Assembly: GCA_950097015.1 (NCBI GenBank) | Contig: CATNEN010000008.1 | Coordinates: 124,001 to 188,000 of the forward strand | Source: Macrostomum hystrix | Lineage: Eukaryota; Platyhelminthes; Macrostomidae | Reading direction: 5' to 3' | Length of the DNA: 64,000 nt | In this document: piece by piece, positions 23,016 through 34,518 of the stretch | How the letters are laid out: every line of letters starts with the position of its first letter | How positions within the stretch are numbered: position 1 is the stretch's first letter | The notes under the pieces: generated by a model | The model's input: only the letters and a program-made list of their open reading frames with translations | Told to the model about the DNA's origin: nothing | The model's database searches: none | Position numbers and translations under genes: made by a program

Positions 23016-23884
23016 TAGGCTAATTTTTTATAAGAAATGCTTTTTTCTCTAATTTAGCTTCGCATCGTAGAATTACGTTGTTTATTTCTAATCTAAAACC
23101 TTTGTAACCCTTGTCTCAAACTTTCAAACGGTAAACAAAAAGGACGAAAATAGATCCCAAGAATTTAGAAAGTCAAAAGACCAATATGCTACACATTCTC
23201 TCATGAATTGACTGTCTCCCTCTCTTAAAATGGATCATGGTATGAAATCCAATAGTTTAGCTGGAATCTGATCAGGAATGGATCTGGGATGAATCGAGCC
23301 AATCAGTTAATGAGACCAATCGATCAGGCTATTTCTGAAGCCAACCGCGGTGGACCTTTAACTATTCCAAGGTCGTTAATTATTTGGTTGCCTTACTTTG
23401 AGTTCATCCAATATAGCTCGCATATATATGTGAAATTATATATTTAGTGGAAAAGTAAATAGAAATGGATATTGGCGACAACAAACTGATAAATAGGACA
23501 CTAGATAACTAAAAGTACATTTTTTATCTTCAGTGTAAGTCATTAAAATTTTTAATTTGAATATTGTACTCAATCATATAGATACGAGTAATTAAGGCGT
23601 TTCCTAGAAATAAAAAAATTAAACTAAAATTGTAAGTTTATCAGTTCCGCAAACCAATGGTATTTGCTAAAAATTCATATGAGTACATTTCGTCCATTTT
23701 TTAGACAGGCAAAGTGCTGCTTTTAGTAGAATTTTACATTGAATTTGACTTTTTCTGAAACTGTCTTTATTTCAAATTCTTTTTAAGCGGACAGAAACCA
23801 TTCAAACTCTGCGTGAATCTATTTAAATCTCAAGATAAGCATTACAGTTTCATTACAAATCTTTCTCAATCTGATAAAATGTTA
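23016..23884. other. AT-rich spacer, no feature seen
   Basis: Unique sequence without coding frames between the GC-rich island and the 30-bp array. Confidence 0.4.
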
Positions 23885-23886
23885 TC

Positions 23887-24302
23887 AGAAGCGTTCATGA
23901 CAGATACCTGTTAGACAGAAGCGTTCATGACAGATACCTGTTAGACAGAAGCGTTCTCGACAGATACCTGTTAGACAGAAGCGTCTGTGACAGATACCTG
24001 TCAGACAGAAGCGTCTATGACAGATACCTGTCAGACAGAAGCGTCTATGACAGATACCTGTCAGACAGAAGCGTCTGTGACAGATACCTGTCAGACAGAA
24101 GCGTCTATGACAGATACCTGTCAGACAGAAGCGTCTATGACAGATACCTGTCAGACAGAAGCGTTCATGGCAGATACCTGTAAGACAGAAGCGTTCTCGA
24201 CAGATAACTGTTAGACAGAAGCGTTCTCGACAGATACCTGTTAAACAGAAGCGTCTGTGACAGATACCTGTCAGACAGAAGCGTCTGTGACAGATACCTG
24301 TA
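23887..24302. repeat. 30-bp minisatellite, 14 copies
   Basis: Units contain GACAGAAGCGTTCATGACAG then ATACCTGTTA, with GTCTATGA, GTCTGTGA and GTTCTCGA variants. Open frames of up to 166 codons here follow from the period being divisible by three. Confidence 0.95.
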
Positions 24303-24930
24303 AGTTTGGAGTGTAAATTGATGTTATACTTATTCATAACAACTACCTGTTCAACTGTTATATTTGATAAAATACTAAAACGCATTGGACAGTCGGTTCT
24401 TCATCTAAGCTCATCGTCATAAAGCACAGAAATTTGAGGCTTTATGAAACTATAAAAATATGAAAATGTAGACTTCGGAATTTATTATAGTCATTTTATG
24501 CAGGCTTTTAGCGCGGATTAGAAAATTTGATGGGCGAAAAGGTTTAAACTGAACTAAATCTTAGTTCAATAGACAAGGCTTATAGACAAGTCGTAAGAAT
24601 GTTCGACATTTTTTAATCTGCAGGAAATTATGTTTAAATTTATTTTATTCCCTAACAGTTTTCAAAGTCTCAAGATTAAAAATGTGTAAGAATAAGCTTA
24701 CAGAAGCGAAAATATTTTTGAAAGTAAAAAATGACAATCGGTTTTTTACGAACAGGATTGAACGTTCAGAATAAAAGAAATTTTTGCAAGAAAAGTGCCA
24801 CTGATCAGAAAAAACACAAAACACAAAACACAAGCACTTTGCTGTTCACTCTAGGCTCAATATAAAACAAAATGGCAACGTTAGGGCACGATTGTTGACT
24901 TTCAATATTCCATTGTGTCTTAGGCGCTCA
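24303..24930. other. AT-rich spacer, no feature seen
   Basis: Sequence between the 30-bp array and the 3' end of the EF-hand gene; no gene recognised. Confidence 0.4.
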
Positions 24931-24934
24931 AATG

Positions 24935-24954
24935 TTTATTATCTTGACTTTATT
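24935..24954 (-). terminator. Two AATAAA poly(A) signals for the EF-hand gene
   Basis: Minus-strand AATAAA occurs at 24954-24949 and 24940-24935, just beyond the TGGC microsatellite that follows the stop. The microsatellite would therefore lie within the 3' UTR. Confidence 0.55.
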
Positions 24955-25009
<55 letters not shown>

Positions 25010-25010
25010 T

Positions 25011-25053
<43 letters not shown>

Positions 25054-25054
25054 T

Positions 25055-25113
<59 letters not shown>

Positions 25114-25114
25114 T
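24955..25114. repeat. (AGCC)n tetranucleotide microsatellite, about 39 copies
   Basis: An almost pure AGCC tract with two AGCT interruptions. It touches the stop codon of the EF-hand gene (TAG at 25115-25113), so on the minus strand the 3' UTR would begin with a (TGGC)n run. Confidence 0.97.
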
Positions 25115-25577
25115 ACCTGCCCAGTGTATTCATAACTTCGGGTGTCTGCAATATGCGCAGCAGGTCGGGCTGAAGCAGGCAGCCGTCGACAAACTCCTCG
25201 TGCGAGATCTCGCAGTTCCGATCGGTATCCAGCAGTCTGAAGAACTCCTCGCATACTTCCTCCGGAGTCTTGCTCAGCTGGATGCCGCGGTCTCTGGCCG
25301 TGTGAAACACGGTGTGCATGATGGCCAGCACTTCGTCCCTGGAGATGCTGCGGTCCTTGTTGCTGTCGAATAGTTCAAAGAACTGCTGCGCCTTCTTGCG
25401 CGCCAGCTCCAGCGAGCTGTGCCGCTGTGCCACCAGGTTGAGAAAGTCGGAGGTCTTGCCGTCGGGCTTGGCGGCTTTGAATTCGGCGAACAACTGGCGA
25501 ATTTCCTGACCGCTGAGACGACTGGCTTCGACAAGAAACGCCACAGACTGGGCGTCGAGCTCCTGCGGCGCTGCCAT
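25113..25577 (-). CDS. Short EF-hand protein of the neuronal calcium sensor type
   Basis: 154 residues in one exon from ATG 25577. There are two canonical EF-hand loops, DSNKDRSISRDE (about residues 70-81) and DTDRNCEISHEE (about 116-127), joined by a helix-loop resembling the EF3-EF4 linker of recoverin/neurocalcin proteins (VLAIMHTVFH ... TPEEVCEEFFRLLD). The tail FVDGCLLQPDLLRIL also matches that family. The N-terminus LSGQEIRQLFAEFKAAKPDG looks like a degenerate EF1. Typical family members have about 190 residues with four EF-hands; here the EF2 region is missing and there is no N-terminal MG for myristoylation. In the first loop, position 12 is D-E as required; the second loop ends in E. 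A calcium-binding role is likely; membrane switching is not. GGCAGGTAGCT at the stop could also read as a donor, so a downstream exon cannot be excluded. Confidence 0.75.
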
Positions 25578-27037
25578 CGCGAAAATCGGTTTGTCGCGAA
25601 TTCAGAATCGATTTTTTAAGGGGTTCTTATCGACTTGCGCCTGCAATGTTCTCTTAGAAAAGCTCTTCTTTCAGGCTTTGCCCCAGCCAGCATGAAATTG
25701 TTCATTCGCCAACCAGTTTTCACTCTTTGCCTTATCTGTCTCTCCTAACTGTCTCCCCACTCCGCAGACAACCACCCTCCCTCCCAGCCCCACCTCAAAC
25801 TCAATTTTGGTCAAGCCTATGCGTGCATTTGCCAAGTCGTTGATAAGAAGCTCGGCCGTCGAATGAAGGAAGACACGACCAAAGCCGGACCAATCAAAAG
25901 TGGGCTAAAGTTTGGATTGGTCAGTCAGCTGAAATACAGGTCATCAAAAAAACTGACCTTGCGAGCAGTTCGATACCAAGCGTAGAAAAAAAAGAAATTT
26001 GCTATTACAACCCATATTAACTACTGACAAAATATTAAGCAACTATCCAAAGTCACAATTTCCTTGCTCCGTTTCCGTCATTCGCGTGGGAATAAATGCT
26101 AAAAGTCCATTAAGCATGGCGATGGAAGCCAACAATTAGCCAATGCGAATTCAGAAAGACATGAGACAGAAAACTCATTCACATGTCTGCCAGGTGGGCA
26201 TGCCTCGATTGAAAGAAGCCCTTTCCCATGGAGAATAATGCTCCTGCTGCATACAGTCTTCATGAGGACGCGGAAAAAGAAGCAAATAATAGCGACTGTC
26301 TCCATCAGCTTCCCAGCAGCTTCCCTTGAAATGCATTGTGTTTCTTTTCCCGTGCAGTAAATCTTGTTTTGCACGATAACGCAAGTGCCTGAATCCTATT
26401 AGACATAGGTAAAATGCACCTGATAGTTCTCACGTTTGCTTATCACCTCACATGCGTTACAAGCACCTGAGGTCCACCCTAGCAACAGCAGCTCAACACA
26501 GCTCAGAAGCACTTATATGATACAATTGTTAGCCCAAAATTTGTTGAAATCTGTTTCTTCACTGCCTTTGTTGAGCTGGGTTGTATTTCAGGAATAATTT
26601 CCCACGTATCCAAGGCCAAGACTTCATATCGATGCCTTCTGCAGTTGGAGTAGGAACAAACGACAGGTGACAAAGTGGTTTGGCAGAATGGGGGACTAAA
26701 GAAATTCGCGAAATTGTGAACAAGTTTTCAGAGGCCATGCAATTGCGACCTACAGGTTGAGTACCTATTTTCTAGTTCTCTCTACTCAAGCTAGCTTGAC
26801 AAAACTGCCTTTCTGAGCACATTGCGCTTGAGGGCAAAAATCAATAATGCAGCCCAGTCCTGAGCTCCGCGGTATCGGGGGAAACATAGCTCCACCCACT
26901 ATATTCCAAGCTTTACAACAATATACCTTTGTGCCTCTGTCGTCAGCGTTTGAACATAATTCAGTGTCTACGCAAAACAATAAAAAAAAATTTCTCAGTG
27001 TGGTGCACTTAAAAGCTGTGCTTTACTGTTCGTTTTT
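25578..27037. other. Intergenic region, no gene recognised
   Basis: Sequence upstream of the EF-hand gene (minus sense) to the start of the 22-bp array. Open frames near 26099-26384 and 26786-27065 have no recognised content. Confidence 0.4.
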
Positions 27038-30000
27038 AGCTCAATCCACTCTGATAACTCACTGATTCCACTCTGATAACTGACTGATTCCACTCTGATA
27101 ACTGACTGATTCCACTCTGATAACTGACTGATTCCACTCTGATAACTGACTGATTCCACTCTGATAACTCACTGATTCCACTCTGATAACTGACTGATTC
27201 CACTCTGATAACTCACTGATTCCACTCTGATAAGTCACTGATTCCACTCTGATAACTCACTGATTCCACTCTGATAACTCACTGATTCCACTCTGATAAC
27301 TCACTGATTCCACTCTGATAACTCACTGATTCCACTCTGATAACTCACTGATTCCACTCTGATAACTCACTGGTTCCACTCTGATAACTCACTGATTCCA
27401 CTCTGATAAGTCACTGATTCCACTCTGATAACTCACTGATTCCACTCTGATAACTCACTAATTCCACTCTGATAACTCACTGATTCCACTCTGATAACTC
27501 ACTGATTCCACTCTGATAACTCACTGATTCCACTCTGATAACTCACTGATTCCACTCTGATAACTCACTGATTCCACTCTGATAACTCACTGATTCCACT
27601 CTGATAACTCACTGATTCCACTCTGATAAGTCACTGATTCCACTCTGATAACTCACTGATTCCACTCTGATAACTCACTGATTCCACTCTGATAACTCAC
27701 TGATTCCACTCTGATAACTCACTGATTCCACTCTGATAACTCACTGATTCCACTCTGATAACTCACTGATTCCACTCTGAAAACTGACTGATTCCACTCT
27801 GATAACTCACTGGTTCCACTCTGATAACTGACTGATTCCACTCTGATAACTCACTGATTCCACTCTGATAACTCACTGATTCCACTCTGATAACTCACTG
27901 ATTCCACTCTGATAACTCACTGATTCCACTCTGATAACTCACTGATTCCACTCTGATAACTCACTGATTCCACTCTGATAACTCACTGATTCCACTCTGA
28001 TAACTCACTGATTCCACTCTGATAACTCACTGATTCCACTCTGATAACTCACTGATTCCACTCTGATAACTCACTGATTCCACTCTGATAACTCACTGAT
28101 TCCACTCTGATAACTGACTGATTCCACTCTGATAACTCACTGATTACACTCTGATAACTCACTGATTCCACTCTGATAAATCACTGATTCCACTCTGATA
28201 ACTCACTGATTCCACTCTGATAACTCACTGATTCCACTCTGATAACTCACTGATTCCACTCTGATAACTCACTGATTCCACTCTGATAACTCACTGATTC
28301 CACTCTGATAAGTCACTGATTCCACTCTGATAACTCACTGATTCCACTCTGATAACTCACTGATTCCACTCTGATAACTCACTGATTCCACTCTGATAAC
28401 TCACTGATTCCACTCTGATAACTCACTGATTCCACTCTGATAACTGACTGATTCCACTCTGATAACTGACTGATTCCACTCTGATAACTGACTGATTCCA
28501 CTCTGATAACTGACTGATTCCACTCTGATAACTGACTGATTCCACTCTGATAACTCACTGATCCCACTCTGATAACTGACTGATTCCACTCTGATAACTC
28601 ACTGATTCCACTCTGATAAGTCACTGATTACACTCTGATAACTCACTGATTCCACTCTGATAACTCACTGATTCCACTCTGATAACTCACTGATTCCACT
28701 CTGATAACTCACTGATTCCAGTCTGATAACTCACTGATTCCACTCTGATAACTCACTGATTCCACTCTGATAACTCACTGATTCCACTCTGATAAGTCAC
28801 TGATTCCACTCTGATAACTCACTGATTCCACTCTGATAACTCACTGATTCCACTCTGATAACTCACTGATTCCACTCTGATAACTCACTGATTTCACTCT
28901 GATAACTCACTGATTCCACTCTGATAACTCACTGATTCCACTCTGATAACTCACTGATTCCACTCTGATATAACTCACTGATTCCACTCTGATAACTCAC
29001 TGATCCCACACTGATAACTCACTGATTCCACTCTGATAACTCACTGATTCCACTCTGATAACTCACTAATTCCACTCTGATAACTCACTGATTCCACTCT
29101 GATAACTCACTGATTCCACTCTGATAACTCACTGATTCCACTCTGATAACTCACTGATTCCACTCTGATAACTCACTGATTCCACTCTGATAACTCACTG
29201 ATTCCACTCTGATAACTCACTGATTCCACTCTGATAACTCACTGATTCCACTCTGATAACTCACTGATTCCACTCTGATAACTGACTGATTCCACTCTGA
29301 TAACTCACTGATTCCACTCTGATAACTCACTGATTCCACTCTGATAACTCACTGATTCCACTCTGATAACTGACTGATTCCACTCTGATAACTCACTGAT
29401 TCCACTCTGATAACTCACTGATTCCACTCTGATAACTCACTGATTCCACTCTGATAACTCACTGATTCCACTCTGATAACTCACTGATTCCACTCTGATA
29501 ACTCACTGATTCCACTCTGATAACTCACTGATTCCACTCTGATAACTCACTGATTCCACTCTGATAACTCACTGATTCCACTCTGATAACTCACTGATTC
29601 CACTCTGATAACTCACTGATTCCACTCTGATAACTCACTGATTCCACTCTGATAACTGACTGATTCCACTCTGATAACTCACTGATTACACTCTGATAAC
29701 TCACTGATTCCACTCTGATAACTCACTGATTCCACTCTGATAACTCACTGATTCCACTCTGATAACTCACTGATTCCACTCTGATAACTCACTGATTCCA
29801 CTCTGATAACTCACTGATTCCACTCTGATAACTCACTGATTCCACTCTGATAACTCACTGATTCCACTCTGATAACTCACTGATTCCACTCTGATAACTC
29901 ACTGATTCCACTCTGATAACTGACTGATTCCACTCTGATAACTCACTGATTCCACTCTGATAACTGACTGATTCCACTCTGATAAATCACTGATTCCACT

Positions 30001-32098
30001 CTGATAACTCACTGATTCCACTCTGATAACTCACTGATTCCACTCTGATAACTGACTGATTCCACTCTGATAACTGACTGATTCCACTCTGATAACTGAC
30101 TGATTCCACTCTGATAACTCACTGATCCCACTCTGATAACTGACTGATTCCACTCTGATAAGTCACTGATTCCACTCTGATAACTCACTGATTACACTCT
30201 GATAACTCACTGATTCCACTCTGATAACTCACTGATTCCACTCTGATAACTCACTGATTCCACTCTGATAACTCACTGATTCCAGTCTGATAACTCACTG
30301 ATTCCACTCTGATAACTCACTGATTCCACTCTGATAAGTCACTGATTCCACTCTGATAAGTCACTGATTCCACTCTGATAACTCACTGATTCCACTCTGA
30401 TAACTCACTGATTCCACTCTGATAACTCACTGATTCCACTCTGATAAGTCACTGATTTCACTCTGATAACTCACTGATTCCACTCTGATAATTCACTGAT
30501 TCCACTCTGATAACTGACTGATTCCAGCCTGATAACTGACTGATTCCACTCTGATAACTCACTGATTCCACTCTGATAACTCACTGATTCCACTCTGATA
30601 ACTCACTGATTCCACTCTGATAACTCACTGATTCCACTCTGATAACTCACTGATTCCACTCTGATAACTGACTGATTCCACTCTGATAACTGACTGATTC
30701 CACTCTGATAACTGACTGATTCCACTCTGATAACTGACTGATTCCACTCTGATAACTCACTGATTCCACTCTGATAACTGACTGATTCCACTCTGATAAC
30801 TCACTGATTCCACTCTGATAAGTCACTGATTCCACTCTGATAACTCACTGATTCCACTCTGATAACTCACTGATTCCACTCTGATAACTCACTGATTCCA
30901 CTCTGATAACTCACTGATTCCACTCTGATAACTCACTGATTCCACTCTGATAACTCACTGGTTCCACTCTGATAACTCACTGATTCCACTCTGATAAGTC
31001 ACTGATTCCACTCTGATAACTCACTGATTCCACTCTGATAACTCACTGATTCCACTCTGATAAGTCACTGATTCCACTCTGATAACTCACTGATTCCACT
31101 CTGATAACTCACTGATTCCACTCTGATAACTGACTGATTCCAGCCTGATAACTGACTGATTCCACTCTGATAACTCACTGATTCCACTCTGATAACTCAC
31201 TGATTCCACTCTGATAACTCACTGATTCCACTCTGATAACTCACTGATTCCACTCTGATAACTCACCGATTCCACTCTGATAACTCACTGATTCCACTCT
31301 GATAACTTAGTGATTCCACTCTGATAACTCACTGATTCCACTCTGATCACTGACTGATTCCACTCTGATAACTCACTGGTTCCACTCTGATAACTCACTG
31401 ATTCCACTCTGATAACTCACTGATTCCACTCTGATAACTCACTGATTCCACTCTGATAACTGACTGATTCCACTCTGATAACTCACTGATTCCACTCTGA
31501 TAACTCACTGATTCCACTCTGATAACTCACTGATTCCACTCTGATAACTCACTGATTCCACTCTGATAACTCACTGATTCCACTCTGATAACTCACCGAT
31601 TCCACTCTGATAACTCACTGATTCCACTCTGATAACTTAGTGATTCCACTCTGATAACTCACTGATTCCACTCTGATCACTGACTGATTCCACTCTGATA
31701 ACTCACTGGTTCCACTCTGATAACTCACTGATTCCACTCTGATAACTCACTGATTCCACTCTGATAACTCACTGATTCCACTCTGATAACTGACTGATTC
31801 CACTCTGATAACTCACTGATTCCACTCTGATAACTGACTGATTCCACTCTGATAACTCACTGATTCCACTCTGATAACTGACTGATTCCACTCTGATAAC
31901 TCACTGATTCCACTCTGATAACTCACTGATTCCACTCTGATAACTCACTGATTCCACTCTGATAACTCACTGATTCCACTCTGATAACTGACTGATTCCA
32001 CTCTGATAACTCACTGATTCCACTCTGATAACTCACCGATTCCACTCTGATAACTCACTGATTCCACTCTGATAACTCACTGATTCCACTGACTGATT
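27038..32098. repeat. 22-bp minisatellite, about 230 copies (5 kb)
   Basis: Units are CTCACTGATTCCACTCTGAT plus AA. Common variants are CTGACTG, AAGTCAC and rarer GATCCCAC, GATTACAC, GATCACTG. Rare variants recur in order: the GATCCCAC cluster at about 28561 and 30125, and a GATCACTG unit at about 31346 and 31676 (330 bp, 15 units), showing block duplications. Short minus-strand open frames are artefacts. Confidence 0.98.
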
Positions 32099-32099
32099 C

Positions 32100-33018
32100 C
32101 AAAGGTCCGTGAGCATCGTGAGTGAAGCAACAAAACAAAAAAACTTATTTTTTATATAATGCAGTGAAGTCGTATTTTCCATTTTCTCTCATTTCCGTTA
32201 TCCCCTAGAGGCGGGCACAATTTCCTGCCAAGAAAAAATGCTGCGCTTTGGGAGTATGCGATCTAATTAAAACTTTTCCCAGATATCCTCGCCTTCTGAC
32301 TGATTTAATCTGAGATTTTTTAAGAAATGCGCTCTTTGATTGCCTTCTCTAAGGATGCCAGCTGTTTTGGTCAACGGTTCTCAAGTTCAAATTCAAATAC
32401 AGGATTCCAAGAAATCTGTCAGCTAAAATATAATAGGATATCCGACTGACTAAGAGTGGCACAAACCAGAAATGAATTTTCGATGTCGTTTGAGACGTTC
32501 GATGAAAAGTCCCACGTAGGAAATTCTTACAGAATGTGTGTGAAGTTTTGAGTGGACTGCTCAAAGGGACAAGCCGCAGTGACCAAGCATTCAGTGAGTC
32601 AGTTAACTTTGAGAAGTCAATCAACCAGTGGCTTTTATCGCTTTTATTAACATTTAATTATAAATTAATACGAAGAAGGTCGAGTCGTTTTGGTCATCTT
32701 TTTATTTTAGTTTCAAACGAGATGAGGCCTAAATGTAAGAGTACTTTCTAGTGACGCTTCCGAATATAATGAATATATAATTAAACACATAAAAAGTTTA
32801 CATATTGTCAGTTAGCATTCCCTTAAGAACAAGTGAAAAATTTAAAAAACATTTCTAGATATGCTATTAAAAGAACAATGAAATTTCTTGGTTTCATCTA
32901 AATAATACGAGTAAAAAAGTAATATGATCACATTTGAAAAATGCTCTACAACAACGATAAGAAAACTTAGTTGATAAAATCACTTGTGCGCCATACAGAC
33001 TACTTTAGTCAAGCATTC
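32100..33018. other. AT-rich spacer, no feature seen
   Basis: Unique sequence between the 22-bp array and the 3' end of the uncharacterised minus-strand gene. Open frames of 70-90 codons are not recognised. Confidence 0.4.
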
Positions 33019-33021
33019 GCA

Positions 33022-33741
33022 TCAGTAGTATCTAGCGCTCGGAGTATCTGCGCGTCGGAAAAAGAACGGCCTACAGGCGTAAGGCCAGTCGGCTGGGCCG
33101 TCTAGAGAGGTCTCCGCTCCGGCGGGCCGCGCGTCCCACCGGCCATACTGGTATCGCGCTGCCACCAGCTCCTCCAGATCGTTGCCGCGGTCGGTCCTGA
33201 CGTCGTCTAGCAGAGTTCCACGATCCGCCCAGGGGTACTCGTTGGGCTCGTAGACCCGGGCAGTCCTCCAGCAGTTCTCCTCCCAGCAGCATTTGGCTGA
33301 GCCACAGGCACCATTGTCGACCTCACCATCAAAGCCTGTCATCAAAGGAGGCGTCGGCGGGGGCGATGGCAGCTGCACCTGGCGCGGTGGAAGTTTCCAC
33401 TGAGACAACTTCGTTTCATCGATGCGACGCAGCTTTCGTTCCAGGAAGACTCGAGCTCCGGCACTTTGGTCTTCGTCGAATTTCGACAGCGGCGGAAGAC
33501 TCTTAAACTCGGATTGCTGCTTGAGTCCGAGACTGGAGTCTCCAAAGCTTGAGTAGTCGGCGGTTCGGCCATTGTACCAAGTGCTACTGGGTGAGCGCGT
33601 GTAGTCTTCACAGCCGCTCCTGCTGTCCATTTCCAGGTGCCACTTCAGCGACTTCACCGCCGCCTCATGTCGGGCAATGGACGCTGCTAAACTGCGTTCG
33701 ATTTTCGAATCTGACACATCGGCATCGCCGAAGTCGTTCAT
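33022..33741 (-). CDS. Uncharacterised protein, 239 residues
   Basis: The open frame extends upstream to 33873, but the ATG at 33741 is the better start. It follows 8 bp after a likely acceptor (TTGCAG), and the upstream residues are hydrophobic and AT-rich, unlike the GC-rich coding body. The protein is soluble, rich in charged residues and Ser/Pro. It has a helical start (KIERSLAASIARHEAAVKSL), a proline stretch (PSPPPTPP), a cluster of cysteine and tryptophan (CCWEENCW), and YPWADRGTLLDDVRTD followed by RYQYGRWDARPAG near the end. I recognise no domain. Codon bias and length support a real gene. It lies on the opposite strand just upstream of the channel fragment. Confidence 0.6.
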   Translation of the reverse strand: MNDFGDADVSDSKIERSLAASIARHEAAVKSLKWHLEMDSRSGCEDYTRSPSSTWYNGRTADYSSFGDSSLGLKQQSEFKSLPPLSKFDEDQSAGARVFLERKLRRIDETKLSQWKLPPRQVQLPSPPPTPPLMTGFDGEVDNGACGSAKCCWEENCWRTARVYEPNEYPWADRGTLLDDVRTDRGNDLEELVAARYQYGRWDARPAGAETSLDGPADWPYACRPFFFRRADTPSARYY

Positions 33742-34118
33742 TGTTTGAACTGCAATTGATAATGAAGGTAGAAAGAATAAAACAAAAAACCATGACAGCT
33801 CAAAAAAGATATTGCGCTGCTCACACAGCGAATTAGCTAAACATTTGTCTTGTATAATCGTTGACCACCGCACTTATGTACTCCGTACGAACTGGGCTTA
33901 ATTGCTCTCGACCTGGTGTTATCTACCTGTCTATACCCCTCTGTGCGCTTTGGCGAAAGTTGACACAGCTAGACCACATTCATAGCATGCAATGCATATA
34001 TTAGGCAATATAAAAATAGAAGGAAGAGCGAATTAAGGCTAAGAAGGTTAAGCAACAGAAAGCAAGTCGTACCTCCCAATTGTGCATGCTTGTTGACAGT
34101 CTTGCTACAGTCTAAACA
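33742..34118. other. Spacer between the minus-strand gene and the channel exon
   Basis: Holds the presumed 5' exon or promoter of the 239-residue gene. I find no ligand-binding-domain exon of the channel here. Confidence 0.35.
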
Positions 34119-34131
34119 GATACTCGAAGCG

Positions 34132-34498
34132 AGGCGACACCCCAGAACACTCCAATTCAATCTGAGACACCCCAGAACACTCCAATTCAATCTGAGACAC
34201 CCCAGAACACTTCAATTCAATCTGAGACACCCCAGAACACTTCAATTCAATCTGAGACACCCCAGAACACTCCAATTCAATCTGAGACACCCCAGAACAC
34301 TCCAATTCAATCTGAGACACCTCAGAACACTCCAATTCAATCTGAGACACCCCAGAACACTCCAATTCAACCTGAGACACCCCAGAACACTCCAATTCAA
34401 TCTGAGACACCCCAGAACACTTCAATTCAATCTGAGACACCTCAGAACACTCCAATTCAATCTGAGACACTCCAGAACACTCCAATTCAATCTGAGAC
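34132..34498. repeat. 30-bp minisatellite, 12 copies
   Basis: Units contain CCCAGAACACTCCAATTCAA then TCTGAGACAC, very uniform. The array ends 20 bp before the splice acceptor at 34518, so it is intronic if the channel is transcribed. Confidence 0.97.
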
Positions 34499-34518
34499 GA
34501 CATTACTCTACTCCGCAG

